A program made the translations under genes and the position numbers. Below, piece after piece: positions 10,749 through 19,039 of a stretch of 64,000 nt of DNA (its first letter is position 1; the number at the start of each line of letters is the position of its first letter). Origin of the DNA: Cohnella sp. OV330 (lineage in GTDB: Bacteria; Bacillota; Bacilli; Paenibacillales; Paenibacillaceae); NCBI RefSeq assembly GCF_900112065.1, contig NZ_FOKE01000014.1, positions 186,001-250,000 of the forward strand, read 5' to 3'. A model generated the notes under the pieces. The model saw only the letters and a list, made by a program, of their open reading frames with translations. It was not told the origin of the DNA and ran no database searches.

Positions 10749-11444
10749 TCATAGGCGGAACCTGTACCCCGCTCCCCACACCGTCTCGATATACACGGGC
10801 GCCGAGGCGTCCTTCTCGATTTTTTCCCGCAGCTTGCGGATGTGGACGGTCACCGTCTGGGTGTCCCCTATGGCATAGATGCCCCAAAGACGGTCGAACA
10901 GATGATCCTTGCTGAACACCTGATTCGGATGCTGCGCGAGGAAGTAAAGCAGGTCGAACTCCTTGGCGGTAAGCGAGACCTCTTCCTCCCGGACAAAGGC
11001 CTGCCTGGTGTTCGCATTGATCCGCAGCTCGCCGATCTCCATATCGCCGGTCCTCGCATTGCGCCCGGTCAGCCTGTCATATCGGGCCAGATGCGACTTG
11101 ACGCGCGCCACCAGCTCGGCCGGCTTGAAGGGCTTGCCGATATAGTCGTCCGCTCCGAGGCCCAATCCCCGGATGACGTCGATATCTTCCCTTCGCGCGG
11201 TCACCATCAGAATCGGGACATCGGACGCCTCCCTGAGCGCCTTGCATACCTCGAAACCGCTTAGCTTCGGCAGCATGACGTCCAGCACGATCAGATCGAA
11301 TTGGCCCGTCATCCCCAGCTGCAGCCCTGCTTCGCCGTTATCGGCCAGAACCGTCTTGTATCCGCTCATCTCCAGATAATCTCTTTGCAGCTCGGCGATG
11401 CTCGGTTCGTCTTCCACGATAAGTATCGTCTTATTTAACGCCAT
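10749..11444 (-). CDS. Response regulator, OmpR/PhoB family
   Basis: 231 aa. The receiver domain has the VEDE acidic pair, phospho-acceptor Asp55 (IVLDVMLP) and conserved Lys (IGKPFKP). A winged-helix DNA-binding domain (about residues 128-229) ends in VWGAGYRF. The ATG at 11444 has GGAGGTG six bases upstream, preferred to 11453. Its start overlaps the end of the kinase gene by 14 bp, so the pair is coupled. The order regulator downstream of kinase is unusual for this class but clear here. It may control the BcrC gene across the divergent spacer (see 13027-13058). Confidence 0.96.
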   Translation of the reverse strand: MALNKTILIVEDEPSIAELQRDYLEMSGYKTVLADNGEAGLQLGMTGQFDLIVLDVMLPKLSGFEVCKALREASDVPILMVTARREDIDVIRGLGLGADDYIGKPFKPAELVARVKSHLARYDRLTGRNARTGDMEIGELRINANTRQAFVREEEVSLTAKEFDLLYFLAQHPNQVFSKDHLFDRLWGIYAIGDTQTVTVHIRKLREKIEKDASAPVYIETVWGAGYRFRL

Positions 11445-12903
11445 TCGTGCCACCTCCGTCGATCGGAATCGTCAGGATCACCCGCGTCCCTTCCCCTTCT
11501 ACGCTCTCCGCCCGTATATCGCCGTCATGCGCCAGCATGATCTGCTTGGCGATGGCCAGTCCCAATCCGCTGCCTCCCGTCCGCGAGTTCCGCGACCATT
11601 CGGCACGATAAAATCGGTCGAAAATGTGGGGCATCGCCTCTGCAGGAATGCCGCTGCCATTGTCTTCGATGGCGATCTCGACCCGACTATTTTCCCTGTG
11701 AGCGGACAGTCGAATCGCCGGGCTTTCTTTGTCCATGTACTTCAGGCTGTTTTGGATGACATTGCCGAGAACGCGCTTAAAGGAATCGGGATCGACCTGG
11801 ACGAGGACGGACGCCTGTACGTCGAACTCCGTCATGAGCGCCACGCCGTTTTTTTCGAGTTCGAACCGAAGGTCGTCCGACCAGTCGCCAAGCAAGCCGC
11901 GAACGGACATCGGCTGCATGCGGAAGGGCACATTCTGCATGTCCAGCTTGGAGTACAGGAACAGCTCGTCGATGAGTTTATCCAGCTCGTCCGCTTTGGA
12001 AGCGATGGTTTTCATGTATCTATCATGCTTGTCCCGGGTGTCGGCGATGCCTTCCATGATTCCGTCCACGTAGCCTTTAATCGCGGTAATCGGCGTTTTG
12101 AGATCATGCGAAATATTCGCGATGAGTTCTTTGCGATTTTTCTCGTACTGCAATTGCAGCAGGATCGACTCCTTCAACCGCACCCGCATTTGCTCGAAAG
12201 TGATCCCGAGCTGTCCGATCTCGTCTTTGCCTTTGACCGCGATCGGCACCTCGAGCTCTCCTTCCGAGAAACGGCCTGCGGCTTGTCGCAGCGCGAGGAG
12301 CGGCCGAATGATGCGGGTCGACATGTAATAGGTCAGGACGATATTCGTCAAGATCAAGGCGGCGATGGCGGCGGCCAAAAGAATCGGGAACCATCTTTTC
12401 GCAAAATGAACGAGCGGATCGATTTTCGTTAGCAGGAACAAGCTGACCGGCTTGTCGTCGGCCGTTCTCAAATCGTACTGAACGATCTGATACGAGTCAT
12501 TATTGTTTATTTTGACCGTCGACTGTTTGTGGAAATCAGGATGCTCGTATGGCGGCAAGCCCGATGTTAAGGCTGGATTGTCTTCTAATCCTTTTGAAAC
12601 GTAAACGGCCCGGTTTTCCGCGCGGACGAATATAGAAATTTGTCGCGAAGCAAGTTCGTCGGACAAGTCCTGCAAATAGGCGGTGTCCGTCAACAGCTCC
12701 GGGTCTTGCGCAAGCGTATGCTTGACCAGGCGGTGAAAATCGCTTTCCTCGATGCCCTCGATTTTCGATTCGTAAAAGGCCTTGATGCTTTGCGCGTCTC
12801 CCCGGAAAACGATAAGCAGCAGCGACGATATCAGCACGAGAAACAGGAGCGGAATAATCAGCATCGCCGCGTAGGACCAAAGCAGCTTCCAACGGATCGA
12901 CAT
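11431..12903 (-). CDS. Membrane sensor histidine kinase, two-component system
   Basis: About 490 aa. An N-terminal membrane helix (about 8-36), an extracellular sensor region of about 130 residues, a second helix (about 170-192), HAMP, and then HisKA with the acceptor motif ISHDLKTPITA (His266). HATPase_c has an N-box region (NVIQNSLKYMDK) and the G2 motif GGSGLGLAIAKQIM. The start at 12903 is behind GGAGGGAGGG; earlier in-frame ATGs were rejected. It is cotranscribed with the OmpR-type regulator. Context (BcrC-like phosphatase) hints at envelope or peptide stress, which is inference. Confidence 0.95.
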   Translation of the reverse strand: MSIRWKLLWSYAAMLIIPLLFLVLISSLLLIVFRGDAQSIKAFYESKIEGIEESDFHRLVKHTLAQDPELLTDTAYLQDLSDELASRQISIFVRAENRAVYVSKGLEDNPALTSGLPPYEHPDFHKQSTVKINNNDSYQIVQYDLRTADDKPVSLFLLTKIDPLVHFAKRWFPILLAAAIAALILTNIVLTYYMSTRIIRPLLALRQAAGRFSEGELEVPIAVKGKDEIGQLGITFEQMRVRLKESILLQLQYEKNRKELIANISHDLKTPITAIKGYVDGIMEGIADTRDKHDRYMKTIASKADELDKLIDELFLYSKLDMQNVPFRMQPMSVRGLLGDWSDDLRFELEKNGVALMTEFDVQASVLVQVDPDSFKRVLGNVIQNSLKYMDKESPAIRLSAHRENSRVEIAIEDNGSGIPAEAMPHIFDRFYRAEWSRNSRTGGSGLGLAIAKQIMLAHDGDIRAESVEGEGTRVILTIPIDGGGTNGVK

Positions 12904-13026
12904 GCGTTCCCTCCCTCCGTTCTCCATCAGATGATAAGCCATAAATCTAAAGCGGCGATTTCGCTTTTATTAACGAATGATTAAGCGATTTTCATCGCGG
13001 CCGAAGACCGATATGAATTCAACGGC

Positions 13027-13058
13027 TTAATAATTCTTTAATGTTCTTCCCCTATAGT
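13027..13058 (+). promoter_or_regulatory. Candidate response-regulator-dependent promoter
   Basis: Two direct TTAAT half-sites 11 bp apart (13027 and 13038), the spacing typical of OmpR-family dimers, occupy the place of a -35 box. They are followed by TATAGT at 13053-13058, a good -10. It would drive the phosphoesterase fragment and the BcrC-like gene. Confidence 0.45.
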
Positions 13059-13116
13059 GATAAAAATCCGATAGCGGACCGCTGCTCAAGCATGCCAAGG
13101 AAACGGAAAGAAAGGA

Positions 13117-13350
13117 ATGAGTCTCGTCAACCACTTCGCCACCCGTCATCCGAGCCAGCCGAATTATTTGGATCTATTCTCCGGCGGCAGCCAAGGCGTC
13201 AAAGGAGACGGCGTGCCGAAGACCAAATTCGCTACCGACAATTTAGCATCCGAGCTGTTTAAACACAACTATACGTTTGCCGGCTATTCCGAAGGGCTTC
13301 CCGCTCTAGGCCTCAGCAAGCAAGCGAAGGCTTTGCCCGTAATGAAATAA
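13117..13350 (+). pseudogene. Internal fragment of an alkaline-phosphatase-like phosphoesterase (PF04185 type)
   Basis: A 77-codon ORF whose core (HPSQPNYLDLFSGGSQGV, then TFAGYSEGLPALG) matches the pattern seen in the middle of PF04185 phosphoesterases, which normally span 280 residues or more. The upstream in-frame sequence does not continue the family, and the downstream part ends within 12 codons, so both termini are lost. The fragment keeps a plausible AAAGGA and ATG and might still be translated. It sits just before the BcrC-like gene. Confidence 0.7.
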
Positions 13351-13386
13351 TATTTTGCGGCGGCATGTCCGGAAAGGATGATAAAA

Positions 13387-13953
13387 GTGAACTACTGGCT
13401 CTTTCAACTCATCAATCAACTCGCGGATCGCTACGATTGGATCGACGATATCATGGAATTTTGCGCGCAGGACATCGTCTTCGCGATGATCGCCATTCTG
13501 GGCATCCAATGGTTCACGGAGAAAAAACAAAATCAAAAGGCGGTCTTTTTTGCGGTTCTCTCCGCCTGTGCCGCCATGCTGATCGGCTCGCTCGTCATTT
13601 CCCCCGCCGTCCGGCATCCAAGGCCGTTCGTCACGCACCAGGTTCATCAGCTGGTCGCGCACGCCGCGGACTACTCCTTCCCGAGCGATCACGCGATGCT
13701 CGCGTTTTCGATCGCGTTCAGCGTGCTCCTCGTTAAGCGCGGAACCGGGCTGTTTCTGCTCGTTCTAGCGTTTGTTACCGGCTTTAGCCGGGTGTACGTA
13801 GGGGTTCACTACCCGGCGGATATCGCGGGATCGGTCGTACTATCCGCTGTCGCCGCCATCGCGGTACATTTGCTTCGAGTCCGTCTGGACGCGATCCCCG
13901 AGCGTTTGATTCGGATCTACGGCAAGGTGCGCGGGCTTTCGGCGCGCCGATAA
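13387..13953 (+). CDS. bcrC: Undecaprenyl-diphosphatase, BcrC-like PAP2 family
   Basis: About 188 aa, an integral membrane phosphatase recycling undecaprenyl pyrophosphate; BcrC proteins give bacitracin resistance. The PAP2 motifs are all present: RHPRP (76-80), PSDHA with the catalytic His (99-103) and SRVYVGVHYP (134-143). Five to six membrane helices. I prefer the GTG at 13387 over the ATG at 13378: AAAGGA stands 8 bases before it, and the protein then begins MNYWLFQLIN, close to how I recall Bacillus BcrC beginning. Probably controlled by the OmpR-type system encoded divergently. Confidence 0.9.
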   Translation: MNYWLFQLINQLADRYDWIDDIMEFCAQDIVFAMIAILGIQWFTEKKQNQKAVFFAVLSACAAMLIGSLVISPAVRHPRPFVTHQVHQLVAHAADYSFPSDHAMLAFSIAFSVLLVKRGTGLFLLVLAFVTGFSRVYVGVHYPADIAGSVVLSAVAAIAVHLLRVRLDAIPERLIRIYGKVRGLSARR

Positions 13954-13982
13954 GCGGATGAACGAATGATAGGATGAGCTCC

Positions 13983-14807
13983 TTAGCTTCTCCGGCTTCG
14001 TTTAACGTACACGGCAGCGCCTGCCGCGACGAATACCAACCAAAGGCCTTTCTCAGCAGAGTATGGACTGTAAAAGATCGGTACCAGCTTACCACCAGGC
14101 TTGATAAGATCGAGAAGTTGCTCGCCATTCTCGCCGCCAACCGTATCGATCACCACATCAACTGGGGCATCGATATCAGTCAATCTGGATTGGGTATAAT
14201 CGATGAATTGATCCACTTCGAACTGTTTCACAAACAACTCATTTTTTCCCGAAGCCGTACCGATTACAGTAGCCCCTCTGATTTTAGCCAGCTGGATAGC
14301 CATGTGACCGACGCCTCCGGAAGCACCATTCACCAGTACCCGATGCCCAGCGTGAATATCTGCCTTATCAAGTGCCTGCCAGGCTGTTAAAACAGCCATT
14401 GGCAATGCGGCTGCATGCAGATAATCGATTGCATCCGGTTTTCGAGCCAGATGTTCCTCCGGGGCAACCATATATTCTGCATATGCGCCAGCTGGACCTT
14501 GTTGGGGAAAACTTACAAGCCCATACACGGCATCTCCCACCTTAAAGATACGGGTGCTCTCTCCAACTGCCGCGACAACCCCCGATACATCCCAACCCGG
14601 AATCATCGGCAGGGACGGCCGAATGCTTGGGCGTATTTTTGCCGGAACCGTCTCGTATCCCGACCGGGTAATGCCATCACTAGGATTTACACCTGCGGCA
14701 TATACGCGAATAAGAACCTCTCCCTTACCGGGTGCTGGCATAGGGGCATCTTCGTAAGTCATGACATCAGGGCCTCCAAACGAATGGACAACAATTGCTT
14801 TCATCAT
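13983..14807 (-). pseudogene. NADP-dependent alcohol dehydrogenase/quinone oxidoreductase, C-terminally truncated
   Basis: 274 codons of the zinc-independent MDR family: an N-terminal GroES-like domain (KAIVVHSFGGPDVMTYEDAP, PGWDVSGVVAAVG) and a Rossmann motif VLVNGASGGVGHMA. Family members usually run to about 305-330 aa. Here the sequence leaves the family after LIKPGGKLVPI and ends in an unrelated tail (VYVKRSRRS), lacking the last helix-strand region. The stop lies only 30 bp from the end of the BcrC-like gene, so the 3' part was probably lost by recombination. It is divergent from an HxlR regulator, a common pairing. Activity is doubtful. Confidence 0.72.
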
Positions 14808-14965
14808 GTTGCTCTCCTCCTTGCGGGATCTGGCGAACCGGCCGGTCTAACGCCTTATTGCCATATTATCGCAGGTTCATTACTCTAGATAAGGAGGCAC
14901 TTTCCATTAACAAAATTACCTTTTCCCTACATACTTTATTTTTGTTAGAGGAGGTTGGAAGGTTA

Positions 14966-15286
14966 GTGAGACCCGCCAATGAAGTTGACTGTACCCAGGC
15001 AATTGACGATGTTCTGCAGATTTTTGGCGGCAAGTGGCCTTTTTTAGTGGTCCAGCAATTATTTAAAGGTCCCCAGCGATTTAACCAACTGCGCAGGAAC
15101 TTAGACACAGTGAGTTCCAAAGCCTTATCGGAGGTTCTTCGGAATCTGGAACAGAATGACATCGTTCTGCGGACTGTCTATCCAACAAATCCCGTATCGG
15201 TAGAATATTCGCTGACGAATAAGGGCCAAGATTTTCAGTCAACCCTAGTTGAGATGGGGATGTGGCGCAAAAGATGGGCCCAGTAA
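14966..15286 (+). CDS. HxlR family transcriptional regulator
   Basis: A 106-aa winged-helix protein with the HxlR signature: CTQAIDDVLQIFGGKWPFLVV, then FNQLRRNLDTVSSKALSEVL (recognition helix) and a wing ending VSVEYSLTNKG. The start is most likely the GTG at 14966, giving VRPANEVDC; no ATG lies in frame nearby, and GGAGG and GGAAGG precede it. HxlR proteins often sense electrophiles or aldehydes through a Cys near the N-terminus; a Cys is present at residue 8. It probably regulates the divergent oxidoreductase. Confidence 0.88.
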   Translation: MRPANEVDCTQAIDDVLQIFGGKWPFLVVQQLFKGPQRFNQLRRNLDTVSSKALSEVLRNLEQNDIVLRTVYPTNPVSVEYSLTNKGQDFQSTLVEMGMWRKRWAQ

Positions 15287-15645
15287 ACGCTTCGTTTCGC
15301 TGAAGTAACCTTATTATTCTTAAGATGTAAGCTGGCATCAGACCCGACCGGTGCCAGCCTCTTTCTATTATAGTTGTCTCTCCGTGTAGGGCGATTGTCC
15401 AGTCCAAAGCGCTATTTAATCACTCCCAGGAGCCGTCTGTTGATTTCATGTTGACTCCAGAACATAAAAAAATACAGAGCAACGGCAATGATCTCACCGT
15501 ATTCTGTATTAAAGTTTACATACTGCAATTTGTTTGTTGATCCTTATTCCTCTCCCGTAGCCGCCGGATTCCCCTCATAACTGATCCAATCGCTCCAGCT
15601 GTCGGATTGGTCTCATATTCCTTGCCGGCCAACCCTAGTACCACT
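15287..15645. other. Spacer carrying a sulfurtransferase 3' remnant and terminator
   Basis: No intact gene. It contains the minus-strand remnant at 15544-15606 and a terminator-like hairpin near 15472-15513 (AATACAGA paired with TCTGTATT, followed on the minus strand by a T-run). A 5'-GTTGATTTC/GTTGACTCC motif recurs near 16916 and 17236. Confidence 0.6.
15544..15606 (-). pseudogene. 3'-terminal remnant of a second sulfurtransferase gene
   Basis: Twenty sense codons plus a stop read SDSWSDWISYEGNPAATGEE. The last codons of the intact sulfurtransferase at 17338 read SGSWSDWISYSNNPIATGDSE-like, so the two are clearly homologous. A terminator hairpin follows each of them at similar distance. 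The rest of this copy is missing. Confidence 0.75.
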
Positions 15646-16032
15646 TTAATGAATCTGATCCTTAAGAAGGTTTTTCTTGTTCGTCATTTTGTAATCAAGT
15701 ACGCTCACTATTTTTTGCAAATAATCAATCTGATCCTGGATTTTCTGTCTGTACGCCAGAACTTTCTCATGCACTTCGGGAACGGACACGATATCTTCAA
15801 CATAGGATAGCGCTGCGAACTCTTTAATATCTTTAAGCGGAACGCCCATCTTCTTCAAGCAAATAATGAGCTCCATCAACTGCGTGTCTTCCTTTCGGTA
15901 CATTCGTCGACCGTTCTCTCTCCTCTTGGCCCTAGGGAGCAGTCCGATCTTCTCGTAATAACGGAGAGCATCCTCAGTCAATCCGGTCATTATGGCAATT
16001 GCCTTAATTGAAAAAGTCTCGTCGCTGATCAT
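15646..16032 (-). CDS. MerR family transcriptional regulator
   Basis: A 128-aa protein with an N-terminal MerR HTH (FSIKAIAIMTGLTEDALRYY, then the wing GRRMYRKEDTQLMELI) and a C-terminal coiled-coil dimerisation helix (about 80-120). No Cys cluster for metal binding; it resembles the aldehyde/electrophile-sensing AdhR-like branch. It lies 31 bp downstream of the SDR gene in the same direction, so both probably form one operon. The promoter at 16868-16898 has the stretched 19-bp spacer typical of MerR activation, which suggests autoregulation. Confidence 0.92.
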   Translation of the reverse strand: MISDETFSIKAIAIMTGLTEDALRYYEKIGLLPRAKRRENGRRMYRKEDTQLMELIICLKKMGVPLKDIKEFAALSYVEDIVSVPEVHEKVLAYRQKIQDQIDYLQKIVSVLDYKMTNKKNLLKDQIH

Positions 16033-16063
16033 CCTAAGACCATCCTATCCTAATGAAATAACG

Positions 16064-16792
16064 TCACCAGGGAATAGCGCCTTGCTCATTGAAGAAGCCA
16101 CCCGTGGGGCCATCTTCCGCAAGCGTAGCATAACGAACAATGATTTGGGAACCTTGTTCCGGCGTTAGATCGCCGTAACCGTTGTTGAAATCGGTAGCGA
16201 CGAATCCGGGGCAGACTGAATTTACTTTGGCAGGAGTATGTCTCAATGTAAAAGCAAGATGGGTCGTCAGCTGGTTTAGCGCAGTTTTAGAGCTGCTGTA
16301 GGCCAATGCCTTCAAAGGGTAGACGCCGCTGGCTGGGTCGCTATGCAGCGTTATCGATCCGATGGCGCTGGATATATTGACAATTCGCGGGGCGTCTGAT
16401 AATTCGAGCAGTGGAAGCACGGCTTGGCTGACAGCGAATGCGCCAAAGAAGTTCGTATCGAACGACTCCTTCAAAGTAGTGACTGTCAGATCCGTGAAAG
16501 TATGACGATTGCCAATTCCTGCGTTGTTCACCAGAACATCCAGTTTCCCATATTCGGTAGTGATTTTCTGGACAGCTGTATCAATGGTGGCTTGAACGGT
16601 TACATCCAGTTCGATACAATGCGCATCAATTTCTTGGGCTTGTAGTTTTGCTGCCGCTTGTTCCCCTTTTTCCTTGTTTCTCGCTCCTAGCAGAACCGTG
16701 TACCCCAGACTCCCCAATTGGTGAGCCGTTTCAATGCCAAGCCCTCTGTTGCCTCCCGTAATTAAAGCTATTCTCTTCTTTGGTACGGACAT
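16064..16792 (-). CDS. Short-chain dehydrogenase/reductase (SDR)
   Basis: 242 aa, classical SDR. The cofactor motif is TGGNRGLG (residues 14-21), the structural motif NNAGIG follows, and the catalytic residues are Ser in VNISSAIGS and YSSSK with Tyr and Lys. Similar plant and bacterial enzymes reduce carbonyls with NADPH; the Arg after the second strand (GARNKEKG) favours NADP. First gene of the SDR-MerR operon under a MerR-type promoter, consistent with removal of a reactive aldehyde or quinone (inference). Lower GC than the flanking operons. Confidence 0.94.
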   Translation of the reverse strand: MSVPKKRIALITGGNRGLGIETAHQLGSLGYTVLLGARNKEKGEQAAAKLQAQEIDAHCIELDVTVQATIDTAVQKITTEYGKLDVLVNNAGIGNRHTFTDLTVTTLKESFDTNFFGAFAVSQAVLPLLELSDAPRIVNISSAIGSITLHSDPASGVYPLKALAYSSSKTALNQLTTHLAFTLRHTPAKVNSVCPGFVATDFNNGYGDLTPEQGSQIIVRYATLAEDGPTGGFFNEQGAIPW

Positions 16793-16867
16793 TTCTCCTC
16801 ACCTATCCTTCTCTTTTTTTGAGCGGTATGACGGGTATTAATCACACCCTCGAGTATCGTAAGGCCA

Positions 16868-16898
16868 ATGTTACAACTTGGTGTAAACACCAAGTCAA
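16868..16898 (-). promoter_or_regulatory. MerR-type promoter and palindromic operator of the SDR-merR operon
   Basis: On the minus strand: -35 TTGACT (16893-16898), a 19-bp spacer and -10 TAACAT (16868-16873). A perfect palindrome ACTTGGTG-TTTA-CACCAAGT (16876-16895) fills the spacer. A 19-bp spacer with a centred dyad is the hallmark of MerR-activated promoters. Confidence 0.85.
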
Positions 16899-17076
16899 GC
16901 GGGTTTTACACATTTGTTGACTCCGTATCGATTCCCGGAATAAAAAATACATCACCGTGGCATGTAAGCCGAATATTGAAATTTCTTATTTTGTTGGCTC
17001 TATGTTGAATCGAACTGCACAGAGTCCTGAATTGTTGACTCAGAGAGTTGAATAGATTTGCTGCTTTAAATTTATC

Positions 17077-17110
17077 AACTATAACTATAACTATAACTAT
17101 AACTATAACT
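17077..17110 (+). repeat. Hexanucleotide tandem repeat (AACTAT)n
   Basis: Thirty-four bases made of 5.7 perfect copies of AACTAT. It lies in non-coding DNA between the SDR promoter and the sulfurtransferase terminator. Such a run can vary in copy number by slippage. Confidence 0.9.
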
Positions 17111-17263
17111 AGGGCCTGGGTAGTCACCTTTAGATGTGGGCATTTCCGGCCCCTTTTCTGTATGTACAGCACATTATGAAGCATTAGAGCGTGTGTTCGA
17201 TTCGACCCGTTCTGTAAGTATTTTCACGAACCGCTTGTTGACTCCGTGTTGATTTCAAGGCAT

Positions 17264-17307
17264 TAAAATACATCGCCATGGCTCGAGGACCACATGGCGA
17301 TGTATTG
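17264..17307 (-). terminator. Terminator of the sulfurtransferase/SsuCAB-like operon
   Basis: Minus-strand hairpin with a 14-bp stem (AATACATCGCCATG with CATGGCGATGTATT) around a 12-base loop, followed by TTTTAAT, about 30 bp past the sulfurtransferase stop. The downstream T stretch is short. Confidence 0.7.
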
Positions 17308-17337
17308 AAATATCATAAACTGCTATATGTCTCTCGG

Positions 17338-18189
17338 TTATTCTGAATCTCCAGTGGCGATGGGGTTGTTGCTGTAAGAAATCCAATCGCTCCAGCTGCC
17401 CGAATACAGCTTCACGTTCGTGTACCCCGCTTCGCGAAGGGCGAGCACGTTCGGCGTCGCCGAGATGCCGGAGCCGCAGTACACGATGATCTCGCCGTCT
17501 TGCGGCAGATCGCCGAACCAGTCGCGAAGCCGCTCCGGCGACTTCCAGGACCCGCCCTCTTCGAGCGTGTCCTTCCAAAAGTAGTTCGCCGCTCCTGGGA
17601 TATGCCCCGCGACCGGATCGAACGGCGCCTCGCGCCCGGCGTACTGCGCCGCGTCGCGCGAGTCCACCAGCGCCGCGCCGCTCCCGGCGGACGCGGCGCG
17701 AACTTCTTCCACGCCGACGAGCCAATCGGCTCTAGGTGCGGGCACGAATTCGCGCGGCCCCACAGCCGCTGCTGGCTCCGCAGACACGGCACCGCCGGCG
17801 GCCGTCCAGGCCGCGTAGCCGCCGTCCAGCACTTGCGCGCGATCCGCGCCCAAGTAGCGGAGCAGCCACCACAGCCGCGAAGCGGCTGGTCCGTTGCCGT
17901 CTTCGTAAGCGATGACGGCGGTCTCGCGGTCGATGCCGAGAGACCCGAACAGCGAAGCGAGCCGTTCCGGAGACGGCAGCGGGCTGCGCCCGCCGTGCGC
18001 CTGGGCCGGATCGGTCAGATCGGCCTTAAAGTCGATGAACACGGCGCCCGGCAGGTGCCCCTTCGCATAAGCGTCCTTGCCGTACGCCGGATCCTTCGGG
18101 TTAAACCGAACGTCGAGCAGCACGATTCGCTCGCCGCCCGCCAGCCTTTCCTTTACTTCCGCCACGCTCGCCACATTGGACAATGACAT
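17338..18189 (-). CDS. Sulfurtransferase (rhodanese/3-mercaptopyruvate type)
   Basis: 283 aa with two rhodanese domains. The N-terminal, catalytically inactive one contains LLDVRF, GHLPGAVF and VLDGGYAAW. The C-terminal one has the active-site loop VYCGSGISATP with Cys238. A CG-S-G loop is the mercaptopyruvate-sulfurtransferase style rather than the CRxGxR loop of thiosulfate enzymes. I placed the start at ATG 18189, ten bases after GGAGGAG; the GTG at 18198 is too close to that site. Last gene of the sulfur operon, it may handle sulfane sulfur released downstream of the LLM oxygenase. Confidence 0.92.
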   Translation of the reverse strand: MSLSNVASVAEVKERLAGGERIVLLDVRFNPKDPAYGKDAYAKGHLPGAVFIDFKADLTDPAQAHGGRSPLPSPERLASLFGSLGIDRETAVIAYEDGNGPAASRLWWLLRYLGADRAQVLDGGYAAWTAAGGAVSAEPAAAVGPREFVPAPRADWLVGVEEVRAASAGSGAALVDSRDAAQYAGREAPFDPVAGHIPGAANYFWKDTLEEGGSWKSPERLRDWFGDLPQDGEIIVYCGSGISATPNVLALREAGYTNVKLYSGSWSDWISYSNNPIATGDSE

Positions 18190-18246
18190 TTTTTCCACGC
18201 TCCTCCGTTTATTTTCGCGATTGCCGCTTAGCCAAATATCAAACCT

Positions 18247-19020
18247 TCAAATTGTAAACTCCAGGCTCTCCGAAGACTTCACCTCGTGAATCGCCGCGTA
18301 AATATCGTTCTGAATCTTCAGCAGCCCGGCGTCGTCGCGCCTTCGCGGACGCGCCTGCGGCACCTGAAAGATCCGATTGATCCGCCCCGGCCTCGGGGAC
18401 AGCAGCACGACCCGGTCGCCCAGGAATACCGCCTCGGACACGTCATGCGTGACGAACACGACGGTCTTTTTCTCCGCCTCCCAGATTCTCAGCAGATCGT
18501 CCTGCAGCTGCAGCCGGGTCAGATGGTCGACCGCGCCGAACGGCTCGTCCATGAGCAGCACCTCCGGGCCGTTGGCGAGCGCCCGGGCAAGCCCCGCGCG
18601 CTGCTTCATGCCGCCGGACAGGTGATGTGGATACTTGTGCTCGAACCCCTTCAGCCCGACCAGGTCGAGATACCGCTGCGCGTCTTCCCTGCGCTCGCCC
18701 TTCGCGACGCCGCGCATCTCCAGTCCCAGCTGGACGTTTTTCGCCACCGATCTCCACGGATACAGCGAAGGATCCTGGAAAACGACGCCGCGCTCGATGC
18801 CCGGTCCCTTCAGCTTCGCTCCGCCGAACCACACCTCGCCCGACGTGGGCAGCTGCAGCCCGGCCAGTATCTCGAGCAAGGTGCTCTTGCCGCAGCCGCT
18901 CGGACCGAGAATGCTCAGAAACTCGCCGTCTTCGATGGTCAGATCGATATTCGAGAGCGTCTCCGTCGGCGTCGCTCCACCGTATACTTTGGACACGCCG
19001 CGGACCTCGAACCCCGCCAT
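18247..19020 (-). CDS. ABC transporter ATP-binding protein, SsuB/TauB-like
   Basis: 257 aa. Walker A GPSGCGKST (39-47), Q-loop VVFQDPSLYPW, signature LSGGMKQR (134-141), Walker B VLLMDEP (154-160), and the switch His in VFVTHDVSEA. The pattern and length match the nitrate/sulfonate/taurine import class. It is 19 bp downstream of the binding-protein gene and cotranscribed with the SsuC-like permease. Couples ATP hydrolysis on the cytoplasmic face to uptake of a sulfonate or similar organosulfur compound. Confidence 0.94.
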   Translation of the reverse strand: MAGFEVRGVSKVYGGATPTETLSNIDLTIEDGEFLSILGPSGCGKSTLLEILAGLQLPTSGEVWFGGAKLKGPGIERGVVFQDPSLYPWRSVAKNVQLGLEMRGVAKGERREDAQRYLDLVGLKGFEHKYPHHLSGGMKQRAGLARALANGPEVLLMDEPFGAVDHLTRLQLQDDLLRIWEAEKKTVVFVTHDVSEAVFLGDRVVLLSPRPGRINRIFQVPQARPRRRDDAGLLKIQNDIYAAIHEVKSSESLEFTI

Positions 19021-19039
19021 AAGATCGCCCCCGTCGCGT

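Larger units (their letters stand above)
16793..17337. other. Spacer with MerR operator, tandem repeat and duplicated flank sequences
   Basis: No gene is supported. Contents: the SDR promoter, a copy of a TTGTTGACTCCGT-type motif followed by an AATACATCACCGTGGCAT stretch near 16916-16962, the hexanucleotide repeat at 17077-17110, and the sulfurtransferase terminator near 17264-17307. Confidence 0.6.

Noticed and set aside
17071-17110. CRISPR-like short repeat
   Set aside because: A simple contiguous hexamer tandem without spacers; no CRISPR array or cas gene was seen anywhere.
16906-17184. Minus-strand frame encoding a VIVIVIVIV run
   Set aside because: The run is only the translation of the AACTAT repeat; no start site or family.
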